DNA of 64,000 bases from JAWWPG01 sp963820035 (GCA_963820035.1 CAWFYK010000002.1:186001-250000); one strand, 5' to 3'. Shown: positions 30,208 to 39,817, counted from the stretch's first letter. The notes: a model not told the origin generated them from the sequence alone. Numbers and translations: made by a program.

Positions 30208-30965
30208 GAGTGGATCCCGCATTCTGTCTTGGTTGAGCCTGGCCAGCGACCACTGCGCATGTCGTCACCGGGTGCGACACGGTGGGTGCACGGCCAGCAG
30301 CCGATCGAGGGGTAGCCGTCGAACCGCAGCGGGTTGACGACCACATGATGCTCGGCTGCGTAGGCGTCCACGCGTTCCTGCGTCCAGCGGGCCAGGGGCG
30401 CGACCACGACCTTGTGGCGGGTCTCGTCCCAGCTCACGACGGGGACCTGGGCGCGGTCCGGGGTCTGGTCACGGCGCAGCCCGGTCGCCCAGGCGTCGTA
30501 CGACGCAAGACCCGTCGTCAGCGGCTGCACCTTGCGCAGCGCGCAGCAGGCGTCGGGGTCACGTGACCAGAGGTCGGCTCCGAGAGTCTCGTCCTGCTGC
30601 CGAACCGAGACCGTGGGGGAGAGCGTGACCACGTTGACGGGGAGGGTGGCGTCGACCGCGTCCCGAGTGCCGAGAGTCTCGACGAAGTGGTAGCCGGTGT
30701 CGAGGAAGAGCACGTCGATGCCGGGCGCGGCACGGGAGGCCAGGTGGGCCAACACGCCGTCGCCCATGGAAGAGGCGACACAGAACCGGTCGCCGAAGCT
30801 GTCGACGGCCCACCGGATGATGTCTTCGGCGGCCGCGGACTCCAGCTCCTCGGCGACGCGGTCCACCCGCGCACGCAGGTCGGCGTTGGGTGCGATCATG
30901 CCCGGGGCAGCTGCCTCGATGACGCAGCCGGCAGCCGGCGGGTCGAGCGTGAGATCGGAGGTCAT
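30204..30965 (-). CDS. cysH: Adenylyl-sulfate (APS) reductase, CysH family
   Basis: The product is 253 aa from ATG 30965. The sulfonucleotide-binding region is VLFLDTGYHFVETLGTRDAV. Two cysteine motifs, DPDACCALRKVQPL and GCWPCTHRV, give the CC...CxxC set that binds a [4Fe-4S] cluster. This indicates APS as substrate rather than PAPS. The C-terminal redox Cys is in KTECGIHS. It reduces activated sulfate to sulfite, and the leader peptide upstream suggests control by sulfur supply. Confidence 0.95.
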   Translation of the reverse strand: MTSDLTLDPPAAGCVIEAAAPGMIAPNADLRARVDRVAEELESAAAEDIIRWAVDSFGDRFCVASSMGDGVLAHLASRAAPGIDVLFLDTGYHFVETLGTRDAVDATLPVNVVTLSPTVSVRQQDETLGADLWSRDPDACCALRKVQPLTTGLASYDAWATGLRRDQTPDRAQVPVVSWDETRHKVVVAPLARWTQERVDAYAAEHHVVVNPLRFDGYPSIGCWPCTHRVAPGDDMRSGRWPGSTKTECGIHS

Positions 30966-31017
30966 GCGCTTCCTCGAGGGAGAGGACACGCGGTGCCGGA
31001 GCCTCAGGTGAGATTCG

Positions 31018-31034
31018 CGGGCGACGCGCGCCCG
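31018..31034 (-). promoter_or_regulatory. GC hairpin between leader peptide and cysH
   Basis: CGGGCG (31018-31023) pairs with CGCCCG (31029-31034), 20 bp after the leader stop and 53 bp before the cysH start. It may be part of an attenuation switch, but no full set of alternative stems was worked out. Confidence 0.35.
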
Positions 31035-31053
31035 ACGGAGACTGCGGGCGAGG

Positions 31054-31146
31054 TCAGACCGGAATACACATCATGCTGCGGGTCATGCCGAGATCCACGT
31101 GGCGTCTCGCCACGAGGTGGACCGCGGTGACAGCAGCAGGGGTCAT
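31054..31146 (-). CDS. Cysteine-containing leader peptide of the cysH operon
   Basis: A 30-codon frame starts at ATG 31146 and stops at 31054. Its core LVARRHVDLGMTRSMMC matches the actinobacterial putative-leader-peptide pattern L-x-x-R-x-H-V-D-L-x-R-x-x-S-x-x-C found before sulfur assimilation operons. It lies 88 bp upstream of cysH in the same direction. The likely role is sensing of charged tRNA-Cys during translation. It ends with a single Cys followed by IPV. Confidence 0.85.
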   Translation of the reverse strand: MTPAAVTAVHLVARRHVDLGMTRSMMCIPV

Positions 31147-31180
31147 GCGAGAAGCCTGACCGCTCTAAGCCGCCGAAGCA

Positions 31181-31213
31181 AGACGGAATCTCGCTATCTG
31201 AGACGAAATCTCA
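31181..31213. promoter_or_regulatory. Two-site operator candidate before the cysH leader
   Basis: AGACGGAATCTC (31181-31192) and AGACGAAATCTC (31201-31212) are direct repeats with one mismatch and 20-bp spacing, two helical turns. The second lies in the palindrome TGAGACGAAATCTCA (31199-31213). The site is 35-67 bp upstream of the leader ATG. Confidence 0.6.
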
Positions 31214-31246
31214 TGTGATGGGACAAGGCGTCGCTATCGGCGCGAC

Positions 31247-32731
31247 TCAGCCGAGGTCGAGGCCGGGGTAGAGCGGATGGGCGTCGAGCAGTTCGTTGGC
31301 TGCGGCATGGGTCTTGTCGGCAACGCCGGCCGCGAGGTTGTAGGTCGCCTTCGACGGACCACCCGCCTTGGTCGAGCCCGGTGTGGTGCTGGTGAGGACG
31401 TCCACGACCAGCTCCGCGACCTTGTCGAACTCGGCCGCTCCGAAGCCGCGGGTGGTGAGGGCAGGTGTGCCGAAGCGGATTCCGCTGGTGTACCAGGCGC
31501 CGTTGGGGTCGGCCGGGATCGAGTTGCGGTTGGTGACGACGCCGGCGTCGAGCAGCGCACCTTCGGCCTGTCGCCCGGTGATGCCGAAGCCCGAGACGTC
31601 GAGCAGCACGATGTGGTTGTCGGTGCCGCCGGTGACGAGGCGGGCGCCCCGGCGAAGGAAGCCCTCGGCGAGGGACTTCGCGTTGTCGGCCACTCGTTGG
31701 GCGTAGTCCGCGAATGCCGGCTGACGGGCCTCGGCGAGAGCCACGGCCTTCGCCGCCATCATGTGGGACAGCGGACCGCCGAGGACCATCGGGCAGCCCT
31801 TGTCGACGGCGGCCGAGAACTCCGAGGTCGCGAGCACCAGCCCGCCGCGCGGACCGCGAAGCGACTTGTGCGTGGTCGTCGTGACGACCTGGGCGTGAGG
31901 GACCGGGTCCTCGTCACCGACGAAGACCTTCCCGGCGACCAGCCCGGCGAAGTGCGCCATGTCGACCATCAGGGTCGCACCGACCTCGTCGGCGATCTCC
32001 CGCATCGTGGCGAAGTTGACCCGGCGCGGATATGCCGAGTAGCCGGCGATGAGGATGAGCGGACGGAACTCACGGGCGGCAGCGGCGACCAGGTCGTAGT
32101 CGAGCAGCCCGGTCTCGGGGTCGGTGCCGTAGCTGCGCTGGTGGAACATCTTGCCCGAGATGTTCGGCCGGAACCCATGGGTGAGGTGGCCCCCAGCGTC
32201 GAGCGACATGCCGAGCATCCGCTGCTGACCGAACCTCGCCCGCAGCGTCTCCCAGTCCTCCTCGGACAGGTCGTTGACGGTCTTGGCGCCCATCTCCTCG
32301 AGGCCCGGCACCTCGACGCGAGCGTTGAGGATGGCCCAGAAGGCCACCAGGTTCGCATCGATCCCCGAGTGGGGTTGGGCGTAGGCGTACTCGGCGCCGA
32401 ACAGCTCGCGCGCATGCTCGGCCGCCACCGCCTCGACCGTGTCGACGTTCTGGCACGCGGCGTAGAAGCGGTGGCCGACGGTCCCCTCGGCGTACTTGTC
32501 GCTCAACCAGGTGCCCATAGTCAGCAACACCGCCGGGGATGCGTAGTTCTCGCTTGCGATCAGCTTGAGCGAGCCGCGCTGGTCGGCGAGCTCGGCACGC
32601 GTCGCCTCTGCGATGCGTGGCTCCACGGAGGCGATCACGTCGAGGGCCTCGCGGTAGGCGCGGCTGGCCTTCGCGGCGAGCTCGGCGTCGCTGAGAGTGG
32701 GGGACAGAGGGGCGCTGGCGGGGTGGGTCAT
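31247..32731 (-). CDS. glyA: Serine hydroxymethyltransferase
   Basis: The product is 494 aa, longer than the 417 aa of E. coli because of an insert around MLGMSLDAGGHLTHGFRPNI and DPETGLLDYD, a form known in actinobacteria. The PLP lysine is in VVTTTTHKSLRGPRGGLVLA, and the substrate-binding IASENYASPAV and HSGIDANLVAF are present. It interconverts serine and glycine with tetrahydrofolate. The gene ends 100 bp before the cys leader start, so serine, the cysteine precursor, and sulfur genes are neighbours. Confidence 0.96.
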   Translation of the reverse strand: MTHPASAPLSPTLSDAELAAKASRAYREALDVIASVEPRIAEATRAELADQRGSLKLIASENYASPAVLLTMGTWLSDKYAEGTVGHRFYAACQNVDTVEAVAAEHARELFGAEYAYAQPHSGIDANLVAFWAILNARVEVPGLEEMGAKTVNDLSEEDWETLRARFGQQRMLGMSLDAGGHLTHGFRPNISGKMFHQRSYGTDPETGLLDYDLVAAAAREFRPLILIAGYSAYPRRVNFATMREIADEVGATLMVDMAHFAGLVAGKVFVGDEDPVPHAQVVTTTTHKSLRGPRGGLVLATSEFSAAVDKGCPMVLGGPLSHMMAAKAVALAEARQPAFADYAQRVADNAKSLAEGFLRRGARLVTGGTDNHIVLLDVSGFGITGRQAEGALLDAGVVTNRNSIPADPNGAWYTSGIRFGTPALTTRGFGAAEFDKVAELVVDVLTSTTPGSTKAGGPSKATYNLAAGVADKTHAAANELLDAHPLYPGLDLG

Positions 32732-32787
32732 GCCAGCAGCCTAATGTCCGGTGTCGACGCGCATCGGCAGGTCAGGGTCCCGGATGC

Positions 32788-34428
32788 TCATAGGGTCGGA
32801 GTGGTACGACGAACCAGCGTCACGAGCTCGGGTCCGGGCCGGAGTGCGCCGAAGGTAGGGGGGCTCCCCGGCGCCAGCCGGCTCTCACAGAAGACGTCGG
32901 CAACCTCGGCGCAGTCGCCGCGGAGCAGCAGCGCCCCTTGCAGGCACACCGCCATGGTCGATGCCAGCCGACGGGCCGACCCCTCCGCCTGGGACACGTC
33001 CGCGAGGGACGTCAGGACGCCGTGCACGGCGTTGTCGAGGTGACGGTTCTCGCCGGCCACGGCCCCGACCTCCTTGAGCCATGCGTCGAGCGACTCGGGG
33101 CTGCGCGAGAGCGCACGCAGGACATCGAGGGCGTTGATGTTGCCACTGCCCTCCCAGATGGAGTTGAGCGGGGACTCGCGGAACAACGTCGGCATTCCGG
33201 ACTCTTCGACGTAGCCGTTGCCGCCCAGGCACTCGAGTGCCTCGGCGACGTGGGCGGGCGTTCGTTTGCAGACCCAGAACTTCGCGAGGGGGAGGCCGAT
33301 ACGGCGAAACGCGGCCTCGTGGGCGTCGTCCGGCCGGTCGACGGCGTGCGCCAGCCGCAAGGCGAGCACCGTGGCAGCCTCGGACTCGACGGCGAGGTCG
33401 GCGACCACGTTCTGCATCAGCGGCTTGTCAGCGAGAGCTCCACCGAACGCCGCCCGCTGAGACACATGCCAGGACGCCTCGGCGACCGCCCGCCGCATCA
33501 GGGCCGCGGACCCGAGCACACAGTCCAGCCGGGTGGCGGCGACCATCTCGATGATGGTGGCGACCCCGCGTCCCTCCTCGCCGAGCCGTTGCGCCCAGGT
33601 CGCCTCGAGCTCGATCTCAGCCGACGCGTTCGAGCGGTTGCCGAGCTTGTCCTTCAAGCGGACGATCCGAAACGGGTTCCGCTCACCGTCCGGCAGGACG
33701 CGGGGGACGACGAAGCATGTAAGACCCCCCGGCGCCTGCGCCAGCACCAGGAACACGTCGTTCATCGGGGCCGACGTGAACCATTTGTGGCCGTCGAGCC
33801 GGTAGCTGCCGCCATCGGCGAGAGGCGTAGCCGTCGTCACGTTGGCTCGGACGTCGGACCCGCCCTGCTTCTCGGTCATCCCCATCCCCGCGAGGCAGCC
33901 GGGCTTGTCCTCCGGTGGAGCCAGCCGGCCGTCGTAGCCTGTCCCCGCGAGTCTCGGAACCCACGCGGTTGCCAGGGCGGGGTCGGCCCGCAGTGCCGGC
34001 ACAGCGGCGTAGGTCATCGATACCGGGCAGCCGTGGCCGGACTCGACCTGCGACCAGGCGTAGAAGCCAGCGGCGCGCAGCAGGTGGGCGTGGTCCGAGG
34101 TGCTCTGCCAGGGTGCGGCAGCGAGCCCGAAGTCCACCGCGTGGCCCAACAGCCAGTGCCACGAGGGGTGGAAGCGGACCTCGTCGACGCGGTTTCCATA
34201 ACGGTCGTACGGCGTGAGCTCCGGCGGGTTGGCGTTGGCCAGCCGGGCCTGCTCGCGTGCTTCAGGACTGCCCGCCAGCCTTCCCAGCGGCTTCAGGCGG
34301 GCCACGACGACCGACCCGGCGACCCTGCTGAGGCACTCGACGAGCGCGGCGTCGGTCGAGACGACATCGTGGCCGACCAACGGCGCGGGCTGGTTCGAGG
34401 CGTGACGTCTACCCAGGTCCATGGCCAT
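32788..34428 (-). CDS. AidB-like acyl-CoA dehydrogenase
   Basis: The product is 546 aa, the length of the AidB/adaptive-response subfamily rather than the usual 380-400. Typical segments are MTEKQGGSDVRANVTTATPL, HKWFTSAPMNDVFLVLAQAP and ECLGGNGYVEESGMPTLFRE, then PLNSIWEGSGNINALDVLRA (the family motif with catalytic Glu region). E. coli AidB binds DNA and protects against alkylation while keeping acyl-CoA dehydrogenase activity. The substrate here is unknown. Confidence 0.92.
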   Translation of the reverse strand: MAMDLGRRHASNQPAPLVGHDVVSTDAALVECLSRVAGSVVVARLKPLGRLAGSPEAREQARLANANPPELTPYDRYGNRVDEVRFHPSWHWLLGHAVDFGLAAAPWQSTSDHAHLLRAAGFYAWSQVESGHGCPVSMTYAAVPALRADPALATAWVPRLAGTGYDGRLAPPEDKPGCLAGMGMTEKQGGSDVRANVTTATPLADGGSYRLDGHKWFTSAPMNDVFLVLAQAPGGLTCFVVPRVLPDGERNPFRIVRLKDKLGNRSNASAEIELEATWAQRLGEEGRGVATIIEMVAATRLDCVLGSAALMRRAVAEASWHVSQRAAFGGALADKPLMQNVVADLAVESEAATVLALRLAHAVDRPDDAHEAAFRRIGLPLAKFWVCKRTPAHVAEALECLGGNGYVEESGMPTLFRESPLNSIWEGSGNINALDVLRALSRSPESLDAWLKEVGAVAGENRHLDNAVHGVLTSLADVSQAEGSARRLASTMAVCLQGALLLRGDCAEVADVFCESRLAPGSPPTFGALRPGPELVTLVRRTTPTL

Positions 34429-34546
34429 ACCGTAGGCGCCTCGATCACCCGCTCTGCGGGGAGCCGACCGGACCAGCGGGCGATTCCGTCGGCTCCCTGC
34501 GGTTGGTCGGGGCCGTCCGCAGGGAATTGGTGACTACCGTAAGGGC

Positions 34547-35521
34547 ATGGCGACGGAGTCGGTGGAGCCCGCGGCGGCGCGCCCGACCCGAGTGGCGACG
34601 GTGCGCGGGGTGCTGTGGCGACTGCTGACGTCCACGGTCGGCACCTGCATGCGCTACCGGGTCACCGGGCTGGCCGCCGAAGCGGCCTTCTTCGCGATCT
34701 TGTCGCTCCCACCGCTGATCTTCGGCCTGGCCGGGAGCATCGGCTACGTCGTCAAGCAGGTCGACGCCAGTCAGGTGAGCGATCTGCGCACGAAGGTCCT
34801 CGAGCTGTCCGAGCGGGTGCTGACGCACGATTCCGTGAACAACATCGTGACCCCGACCGTCGACCAGGTCCTCAAGGGTCAGCGCTTCGACGTGATCTCG
34901 GTGGGGTTCGTGCTCGCCCTGTGGTCCGGGTCCCGCGCCCTCAACGTCTTCGTCGACACGATCACGATCATGTACGGCCTCGGCGGGCGCCGCGGGATCG
35001 TCCGGACCCGGATGCTCTCGTTCACGCTCTACGTCGTGGCGCTGATCGTCGGCGTGATCGTGCTGCCGCTCGTCGTCGCCGGACCGCAGCTCGTCGACAA
35101 CGCGCTGCCGCGCCAGCTGGACGTGCTCAACGCGCTCTACTGGCCGGTGGTCATCGTGCTCAGCATCGCGTTCCTGACGACGCTCTACCACCTGTCCGTG
35201 CCGGTCCGTACGTCGTGGCGACACGATGTGCCGGGCGCGGTCTTCGCGTTCGCGATGTGGGTGCTCGGCAGCTATCTTCTCCGGCAGATCCTGCAGGGTG
35301 CCAAGACGTCGATCTACGGTCCGCTCGCGGCGCCGATCGCGGTCCTGCTCTGGCTCTACCTGACCGCGCTCGTGGTGCTGATCGGGGCCGCCCTCAATGC
35401 CTCCTTCGACACTCTCTGGCCGGAGTCGTCGACCGCGGGAGCCCGCTCCGAGGTCAGCCGACGGCTGCGTCGCCGGCCGCCCGCAGCCCCGAGCCCACCG
35501 CACGACCCCGACGCCGCCTGA
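34547..35521 (+). CDS. YihY/virulence factor BrkB family membrane protein
   Basis: The product is 324 aa with about six membrane segments. Features of the family include RYRVTGLAAEAAFFAILSLP, IMYGLGGRRGIVRTRMLSFT and the C-terminal YGPLAAPIAVLLWLYLTALV. The tail is basic and proline-rich. The family was once called RNase BN by mistake; its transport role is not settled. Confidence 0.92.
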   Translation: MATESVEPAAARPTRVATVRGVLWRLLTSTVGTCMRYRVTGLAAEAAFFAILSLPPLIFGLAGSIGYVVKQVDASQVSDLRTKVLELSERVLTHDSVNNIVTPTVDQVLKGQRFDVISVGFVLALWSGSRALNVFVDTITIMYGLGGRRGIVRTRMLSFTLYVVALIVGVIVLPLVVAGPQLVDNALPRQLDVLNALYWPVVIVLSIAFLTTLYHLSVPVRTSWRHDVPGAVFAFAMWVLGSYLLRQILQGAKTSIYGPLAAPIAVLLWLYLTALVVLIGAALNASFDTLWPESSTAGARSEVSRRLRRRPPAAPSPPHDPDAA

Positions 35522-35578
35522 GCATCCGCGGAACGGAAATCCGTGGCTTCTCCTGCAGCGGGCGCCTACCCTCATCGC

Positions 35579-36682
35579 GTGACCGGACCACGGGTGAAGC
35601 TCGCGGACCTCGGCTGGGACCAGTCCTGGCGCGAGGCGCTGCTGGCGCGCCCGGACGGCACCCTTCGCCGACTCGGCCGCGAACGAGCCGCCGGCCGGAT
35701 CGTCCGCGTGGACAAGGGGCTGTGCAGCGTGCTGACCGAGTCGGGACCGGTGCGCGCCAGCCTCGGGGGAGACGTGCTCGACGCGATCGCCCGCGAGGCG
35801 TCCGCCGCTCCCTGCACGGGCGACTGGGCCCTGCTACGGCACTGGCCCGACGGCCCGACGACGATCGAGGCGCTGGCGCCCCGCCGTACCAGCCTGGTGC
35901 GCGCCGACGCCTCAAGAAGCTCGCACGGCCAGGCCCTGGCGGCGAACGTCGACATCGTGGCCGCCGTCGTGGGTCTCCACCCGGAGCCCAACCTGGGTCG
36001 CGTCGAGCGTCTGCTGACCGTCGCCTGGGAGAGCGGCGCCGAGCCGGTCGTGCTGCTGACGAAGGCGGACCTGGTGGTGGACGCGGAGGCGGTCGCCGAA
36101 GACGTCCGAGCCGCCGCCCCCGGTGTGCGGGTCATCTGCTGCAGCCCCACCACCGGTCAGGGACTCGACGACATCCGTGACCTGCTCGCGGAGGGTCGGA
36201 CGATCGTGCTCATCGGCGCCTCGGGCCATGGCAAGTCCACCCTCACCAACGCGCTCATCGGCGCTGATGTCCTCCCCACCCGGGCCATCCGCGAGGACGG
36301 CAAGGGACGCCACACGTCGGTGGCGCGTGAGCTGATGATGGTGCCCGGTGGGGGAGCGATCATCGACACCCCGGGCCTGCGCGGTGTCGGTCTGCAGCGC
36401 GATGGCGGGTCGCTCGATGCGGCGTTCCCCGACATCGACCGGCTCGCGCGGGAGTGCAAGTTTCGCGACTGCCGCCACGAAGCCGAACCCGGTTGTGCGG
36501 TGCAGGGCGCCGTCGCCGCGGGCGAGCTGACCGTACGGCGGCTGGAGAGCTGGCAGAAGCTGCACCGTGAGCTGGTCTGGATCGAGACCCGCGCGGACGC
36601 CCGGCTCCGCAGCGAACAGCAGAAGAAGTGGCGCGACCTCACCAAGCAGAGCCGGGCCAATCGGCGGGACCGGCCGAGCTAG
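35579..36682 (+). CDS. rsgA: Ribosome small-subunit-dependent GTPase A
   Basis: The product is 367 aa from GTG 35579; GTG 35543 would add 12 residues and cannot be excluded. It is a circularly permuted GTPase: OB-fold first, then G4 LTKADLVV before G1 GASGHGKSTLTN and G3 DTPGLRG. The C-terminal zinc motif is CKFRDCRHEAEPGC. G1 has His where GVGKST is usual. It assists late 30S assembly and is released by GTP hydrolysis. Confidence 0.94.
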   Translation: MTGPRVKLADLGWDQSWREALLARPDGTLRRLGRERAAGRIVRVDKGLCSVLTESGPVRASLGGDVLDAIAREASAAPCTGDWALLRHWPDGPTTIEALAPRRTSLVRADASRSSHGQALAANVDIVAAVVGLHPEPNLGRVERLLTVAWESGAEPVVLLTKADLVVDAEAVAEDVRAAAPGVRVICCSPTTGQGLDDIRDLLAEGRTIVLIGASGHGKSTLTNALIGADVLPTRAIREDGKGRHTSVARELMMVPGGGAIIDTPGLRGVGLQRDGGSLDAAFPDIDRLARECKFRDCRHEAEPGCAVQGAVAAGELTVRRLESWQKLHRELVWIETRADARLRSEQQKKWRDLTKQSRANRRDRPS

Positions 36683-36699
36683 CGTCAGGCGGAGCGTCG

Positions 36700-39048
36700 T
36701 CAGAGCTTGACGGACCAGACTCCCATCCCGAACGTCGCCGCATAGAGCGTCGAGTTGCGGGGCACGTAGCGGAGGTCGGTCACGATCAGCTGCGGGATCT
36801 TGCTGCCGACAGCACGCCAGCTCGGGTTCTTGGTCGGCGAGGTGAAGACGCCGACGTCGGTCCCGACATAGAGGGTGCCCTTGACGACGACGAGGTCGTT
36901 GACGGGTGCCTTGGGCAGGTTGGCGGAGATGTCGGTCCAGGTCTTGCCGTTGTTGCTCGTGTGCAACACATACGGCGCGTTGTCACCAGCGCGGTAGCCG
37001 GAGAACGTCACGTAGACGCTCTTGCTGTTGGTCGGGTCGACGACGATGCGGGTGATCCAGATCCGCGGCTTGACGGGAGGGGTCAGCTGGGTGACATGGG
37101 CACCCTTGTCCATGCTGCGGTAGAGGTAGCCGTTGTCGGTGCCCACCCAGACGGCCGAGCTGTTGCTGGCCGAGAGCCCGATGGCCGAGATCGTGCCGAA
37201 GGGGTAGCTCGAGGGCTTGCCGCCGCCGTGTCCCAGGTCGCCGGTGAGCGTCGTGAAGGTGCGCCCGGCGTCGGTCGACCGGTTGAGCTCGTTGCCGCCG
37301 GTGTAAAGGACATCGGGGTTGCCGGGCTGGAGCTCCATGGGCATGAAGAACGGGAACCGGTCGGACCTGACCGGCATGTTCACCTGGTCACCGTCGAGGA
37401 AGGCCGTGCAGTTGCCGTATTGGTAGCAGCCGTAGTAGCGGTCCTTGTCCTTCGGGCTGATGAGGGCGCGCTGACCGTCACCGCCGATGATGTCCTGGAA
37501 GGCCGGGTTGGTCCACGACGCCCGAGTGCCGTTGTCCTGCAGACCGCCCAGGAAGCGGGTCGGGTCCTGCTCGGAGACGTCGACGCTGACGTACTGCGAC
37601 CACGGCTCGTCGTCGGAGTGGGTCCAGCTGGCGCCCTTGGTGGCGGAGGCATAGAGGCCGCCGTCGTTCCCGATGTAGATGTCGCCACCCTTGTGGGTGT
37701 CCCAGATGGTGACGTGCTGGTCGGCGTGGAGACCACCGACCGTGGAGAAGTCTCGAGCCGCGTCGGTGGACCGATACATGTTGAGCCCGGTCAGGTAGAG
37801 GGTCTTGGCGTCGGCGGGGTCGACGAATACCCGAGCGAACCACCAGCCGTAGCTGCTCTGCGAGCCGGCGAGGCTGTTGGCGCCTGAGGGACGCGTCCAC
37901 GACTTTCCGTTGTCGGTGGAGGTGAAGAAGTTCTGGAACCGGCCCGACTTGTCGTTCGCATAGATGGCGTAGAGCCGGTTTGCGTCGGACGGTGCGAATG
38001 CGACGCCGATGCGACCCGTGTCGGACGCCGGGGCCGGCAGACCCTCCCTGGTACCGAGGAGCTGCCAGCTCTTGCCGCCGTCTCGGGTCTCCCAGATGCC
38101 GGAGCCGATCCCCGTGTAGCGGCGCAGGTTCGGCTTGCGCAGGTGGTCCCAGAGCCCGGCGACGACGTGGTTGGGGTTCGCGGGGTCGATAGCGATGTCG
38201 GCGGCGCCGGTGGTCGCGTTAGGCGGCCTGAACGAGCGTTTCCACGTCGTCCCGCCGTTCTTCGACACGTAGACGCCGCGCTGCCCGCCTCGCACGAAAA
38301 GGTTGCCGCTCACGGCGACCCAGATCCGCTGCGGGTTCTTCGGATCGATCGCGATGCGGCCGATGGTCCCGGCCCCGGCCAGCCCGAGGTGCTTCCAGGT
38401 GGCGCCACCGTCGGTCGAGCGGTAGATGCCGTCGCCGCCGTAGGTGATGCTCCCCCCGCCGGGGTTGGTCTCGCCGGTGCCGGCGTACAACGTGCCGTCC
38501 GGGGCGATGGCGATGGCACCCATGGCGTGGGTGACGTTCGTCGGCCAGGCGGAGGTGAACGTCTTGCCGGAGTCAGTGGAGTGCCAGACACCGGCTGTGG
38601 AGGTCGCGACGTACAAGCCGCCCTTGTGTCGGGGATCGGTGGCCGCGTCGACGACGCGTCCTCCGACGGTCTTCGGGCCGAGGAACGTCCACGAGGCCTT
38701 CGCGAGCTTGGGGTCGACTCGGCTCGTGAGTGCACGGATCTGGGCGGCCTGGGCGCCAGCGGCATCGAAGGCTCTCAGGCTCGGCACCCCGGCGGGGCTC
38801 AGCCGCTGGGCGAGGAAGGGGTCCTCGGGAAACTCGGGGCCGCGATCAGCGCCTGACAGGTCGGCATCGGGATCTCCACCCTCCTCATCGGCCTGGTCGC
38901 TGCCGCCATCGCCCTCGTCGTGCGGTCCCGCGCTGATGCCCGCACCTGACCCGTGGGTCGGCTCGGCGGCTTTGTCATTACCGGAGCAGGCGGCCAGCAG
39001 GATGACCACACACACCAGCCAGGGCAGATGGCGGAACTTCACGGGCAC
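36700..39048 (-). CDS. Large lipoprotein with Asp-box/BNR (sortilin/GH74-like) repeats
   Basis: The product is 782 aa from GTG 39048, with GAGGTGA about 8 bp upstream. Residues 1-20 are a lipoprotein signal with lipobox LLAACSG, followed by a Ser/Gly/acidic linker. The body contains many Asp-box units: YRSTDGGATWKHLG, VYVSKNGGTTWKRS, TRDGGKSWQLLG, FTSTDNGKSWTRP and YRSTDAARDFSTVG. These are typical of GH74-like or VPS10/sortilin-like beta-propellers. No catalytic Asp pair of GH74 can be assigned by eye. It is likely an extracellular binding protein or hydrolase attached to the membrane. Confidence 0.85.
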   Translation of the reverse strand: MPVKFRHLPWLVCVVILLAACSGNDKAAEPTHGSGAGISAGPHDEGDGGSDQADEEGGDPDADLSGADRGPEFPEDPFLAQRLSPAGVPSLRAFDAAGAQAAQIRALTSRVDPKLAKASWTFLGPKTVGGRVVDAATDPRHKGGLYVATSTAGVWHSTDSGKTFTSAWPTNVTHAMGAIAIAPDGTLYAGTGETNPGGGSITYGGDGIYRSTDGGATWKHLGLAGAGTIGRIAIDPKNPQRIWVAVSGNLFVRGGQRGVYVSKNGGTTWKRSFRPPNATTGAADIAIDPANPNHVVAGLWDHLRKPNLRRYTGIGSGIWETRDGGKSWQLLGTREGLPAPASDTGRIGVAFAPSDANRLYAIYANDKSGRFQNFFTSTDNGKSWTRPSGANSLAGSQSSYGWWFARVFVDPADAKTLYLTGLNMYRSTDAARDFSTVGGLHADQHVTIWDTHKGGDIYIGNDGGLYASATKGASWTHSDDEPWSQYVSVDVSEQDPTRFLGGLQDNGTRASWTNPAFQDIIGGDGQRALISPKDKDRYYGCYQYGNCTAFLDGDQVNMPVRSDRFPFFMPMELQPGNPDVLYTGGNELNRSTDAGRTFTTLTGDLGHGGGKPSSYPFGTISAIGLSASNSSAVWVGTDNGYLYRSMDKGAHVTQLTPPVKPRIWITRIVVDPTNSKSVYVTFSGYRAGDNAPYVLHTSNNGKTWTDISANLPKAPVNDLVVVKGTLYVGTDVGVFTSPTKNPSWRAVGSKIPQLIVTDLRYVPRNSTLYAATFGMGVWSVKL

Positions 39049-39205
39049 GACGTCACCTCGTTCTCCTTCGGGCGCGACAGTCTTGCGGTGCCACGCCAGG
39101 GGAGTCAAGACATCGAGCGGCCAAGCGGAGAAATGTTGTTGATCCGGTGTCCGCAGAGGATGCTGGGTGGACAGATCACCCAAAGCCCATCGAAAGGTCA
39201 GCGAA

Positions 39206-39817
39206 ATGACGCCGCATTCCGCATCCCCGGAATCGATCACGAACCGAGCCCCCAGAGGCGCCCGCCATCGGGGCCGACGGGTCTTGGTGGCCCTCGCCCT
39301 GACGAGTGCGGCGGTCCTGGTGCTGCTGTCCCTGGCCACTCCTGCCGGAGCGACAGCCTCAGGAGGAGGGCCCGCCAGCCTGGGTCCCGGACTCGGCCGA
39401 GACATCCAAGTGCTGTCCGTGACCGATGCGCTTCGCTGCGCGAAGCCCGCCCACTATGTGGGGTTCACGAAGCCTCGCGCTGTGATCGCCGTGGCCATCG
39501 GTCTGGGTGAGTCGACGTGCATCGTCGACGCCAAGGGTCACAACCCGCCTTCGGGGAACTGTCCCAACGGATCCGACGACCGGGGACTGTGGCAGATCAA
39601 CAGCTGCTACCACCCCGAAGTGAGCGACCACTGCGCCTATCACGCCAACTGCAACGCTCGGGCGGCCAAGCGCATCTCGGGCCGCGGCCGGGACTGGACA
39701 CCGTGGTCGGTGTTCAACAGCGGTGCCTACAAGCAGTACCTGGACGTCGCACAGCAAGCCGTTGACCAGGTCTATGGCACTCGCAGCGCGGGTGTCGTCG
39801 CGACGCCGCGAAAGTGA
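39206..39817 (+). CDS. Secreted lysozyme-like/transglycosylase protein
   Basis: The product is 203 aa from ATG 39206 (GAAAGG upstream). A signal peptide (HRGRRVLVALALTSAAVLVL, then TPAGATA) precedes a lysozyme-like domain: AVIAVAIGLGESTCIVDAKG (catalytic Glu candidate in LGEST), DDRGLWQINSCYHPEVSDHC and FNSGAYKQYLDVAQQAVDQV. Six cysteines in the exported part suggest disulfides. It should cleave peptidoglycan. It is divergent from the Asp-box lipoprotein, 157 bp apart. Confidence 0.85.
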   Translation: MTPHSASPESITNRAPRGARHRGRRVLVALALTSAAVLVLLSLATPAGATASGGGPASLGPGLGRDIQVLSVTDALRCAKPAHYVGFTKPRAVIAVAIGLGESTCIVDAKGHNPPSGNCPNGSDDRGLWQINSCYHPEVSDHCAYHANCNARAAKRISGRGRDWTPWSVFNSGAYKQYLDVAQQAVDQVYGTRSAGVVATPRK

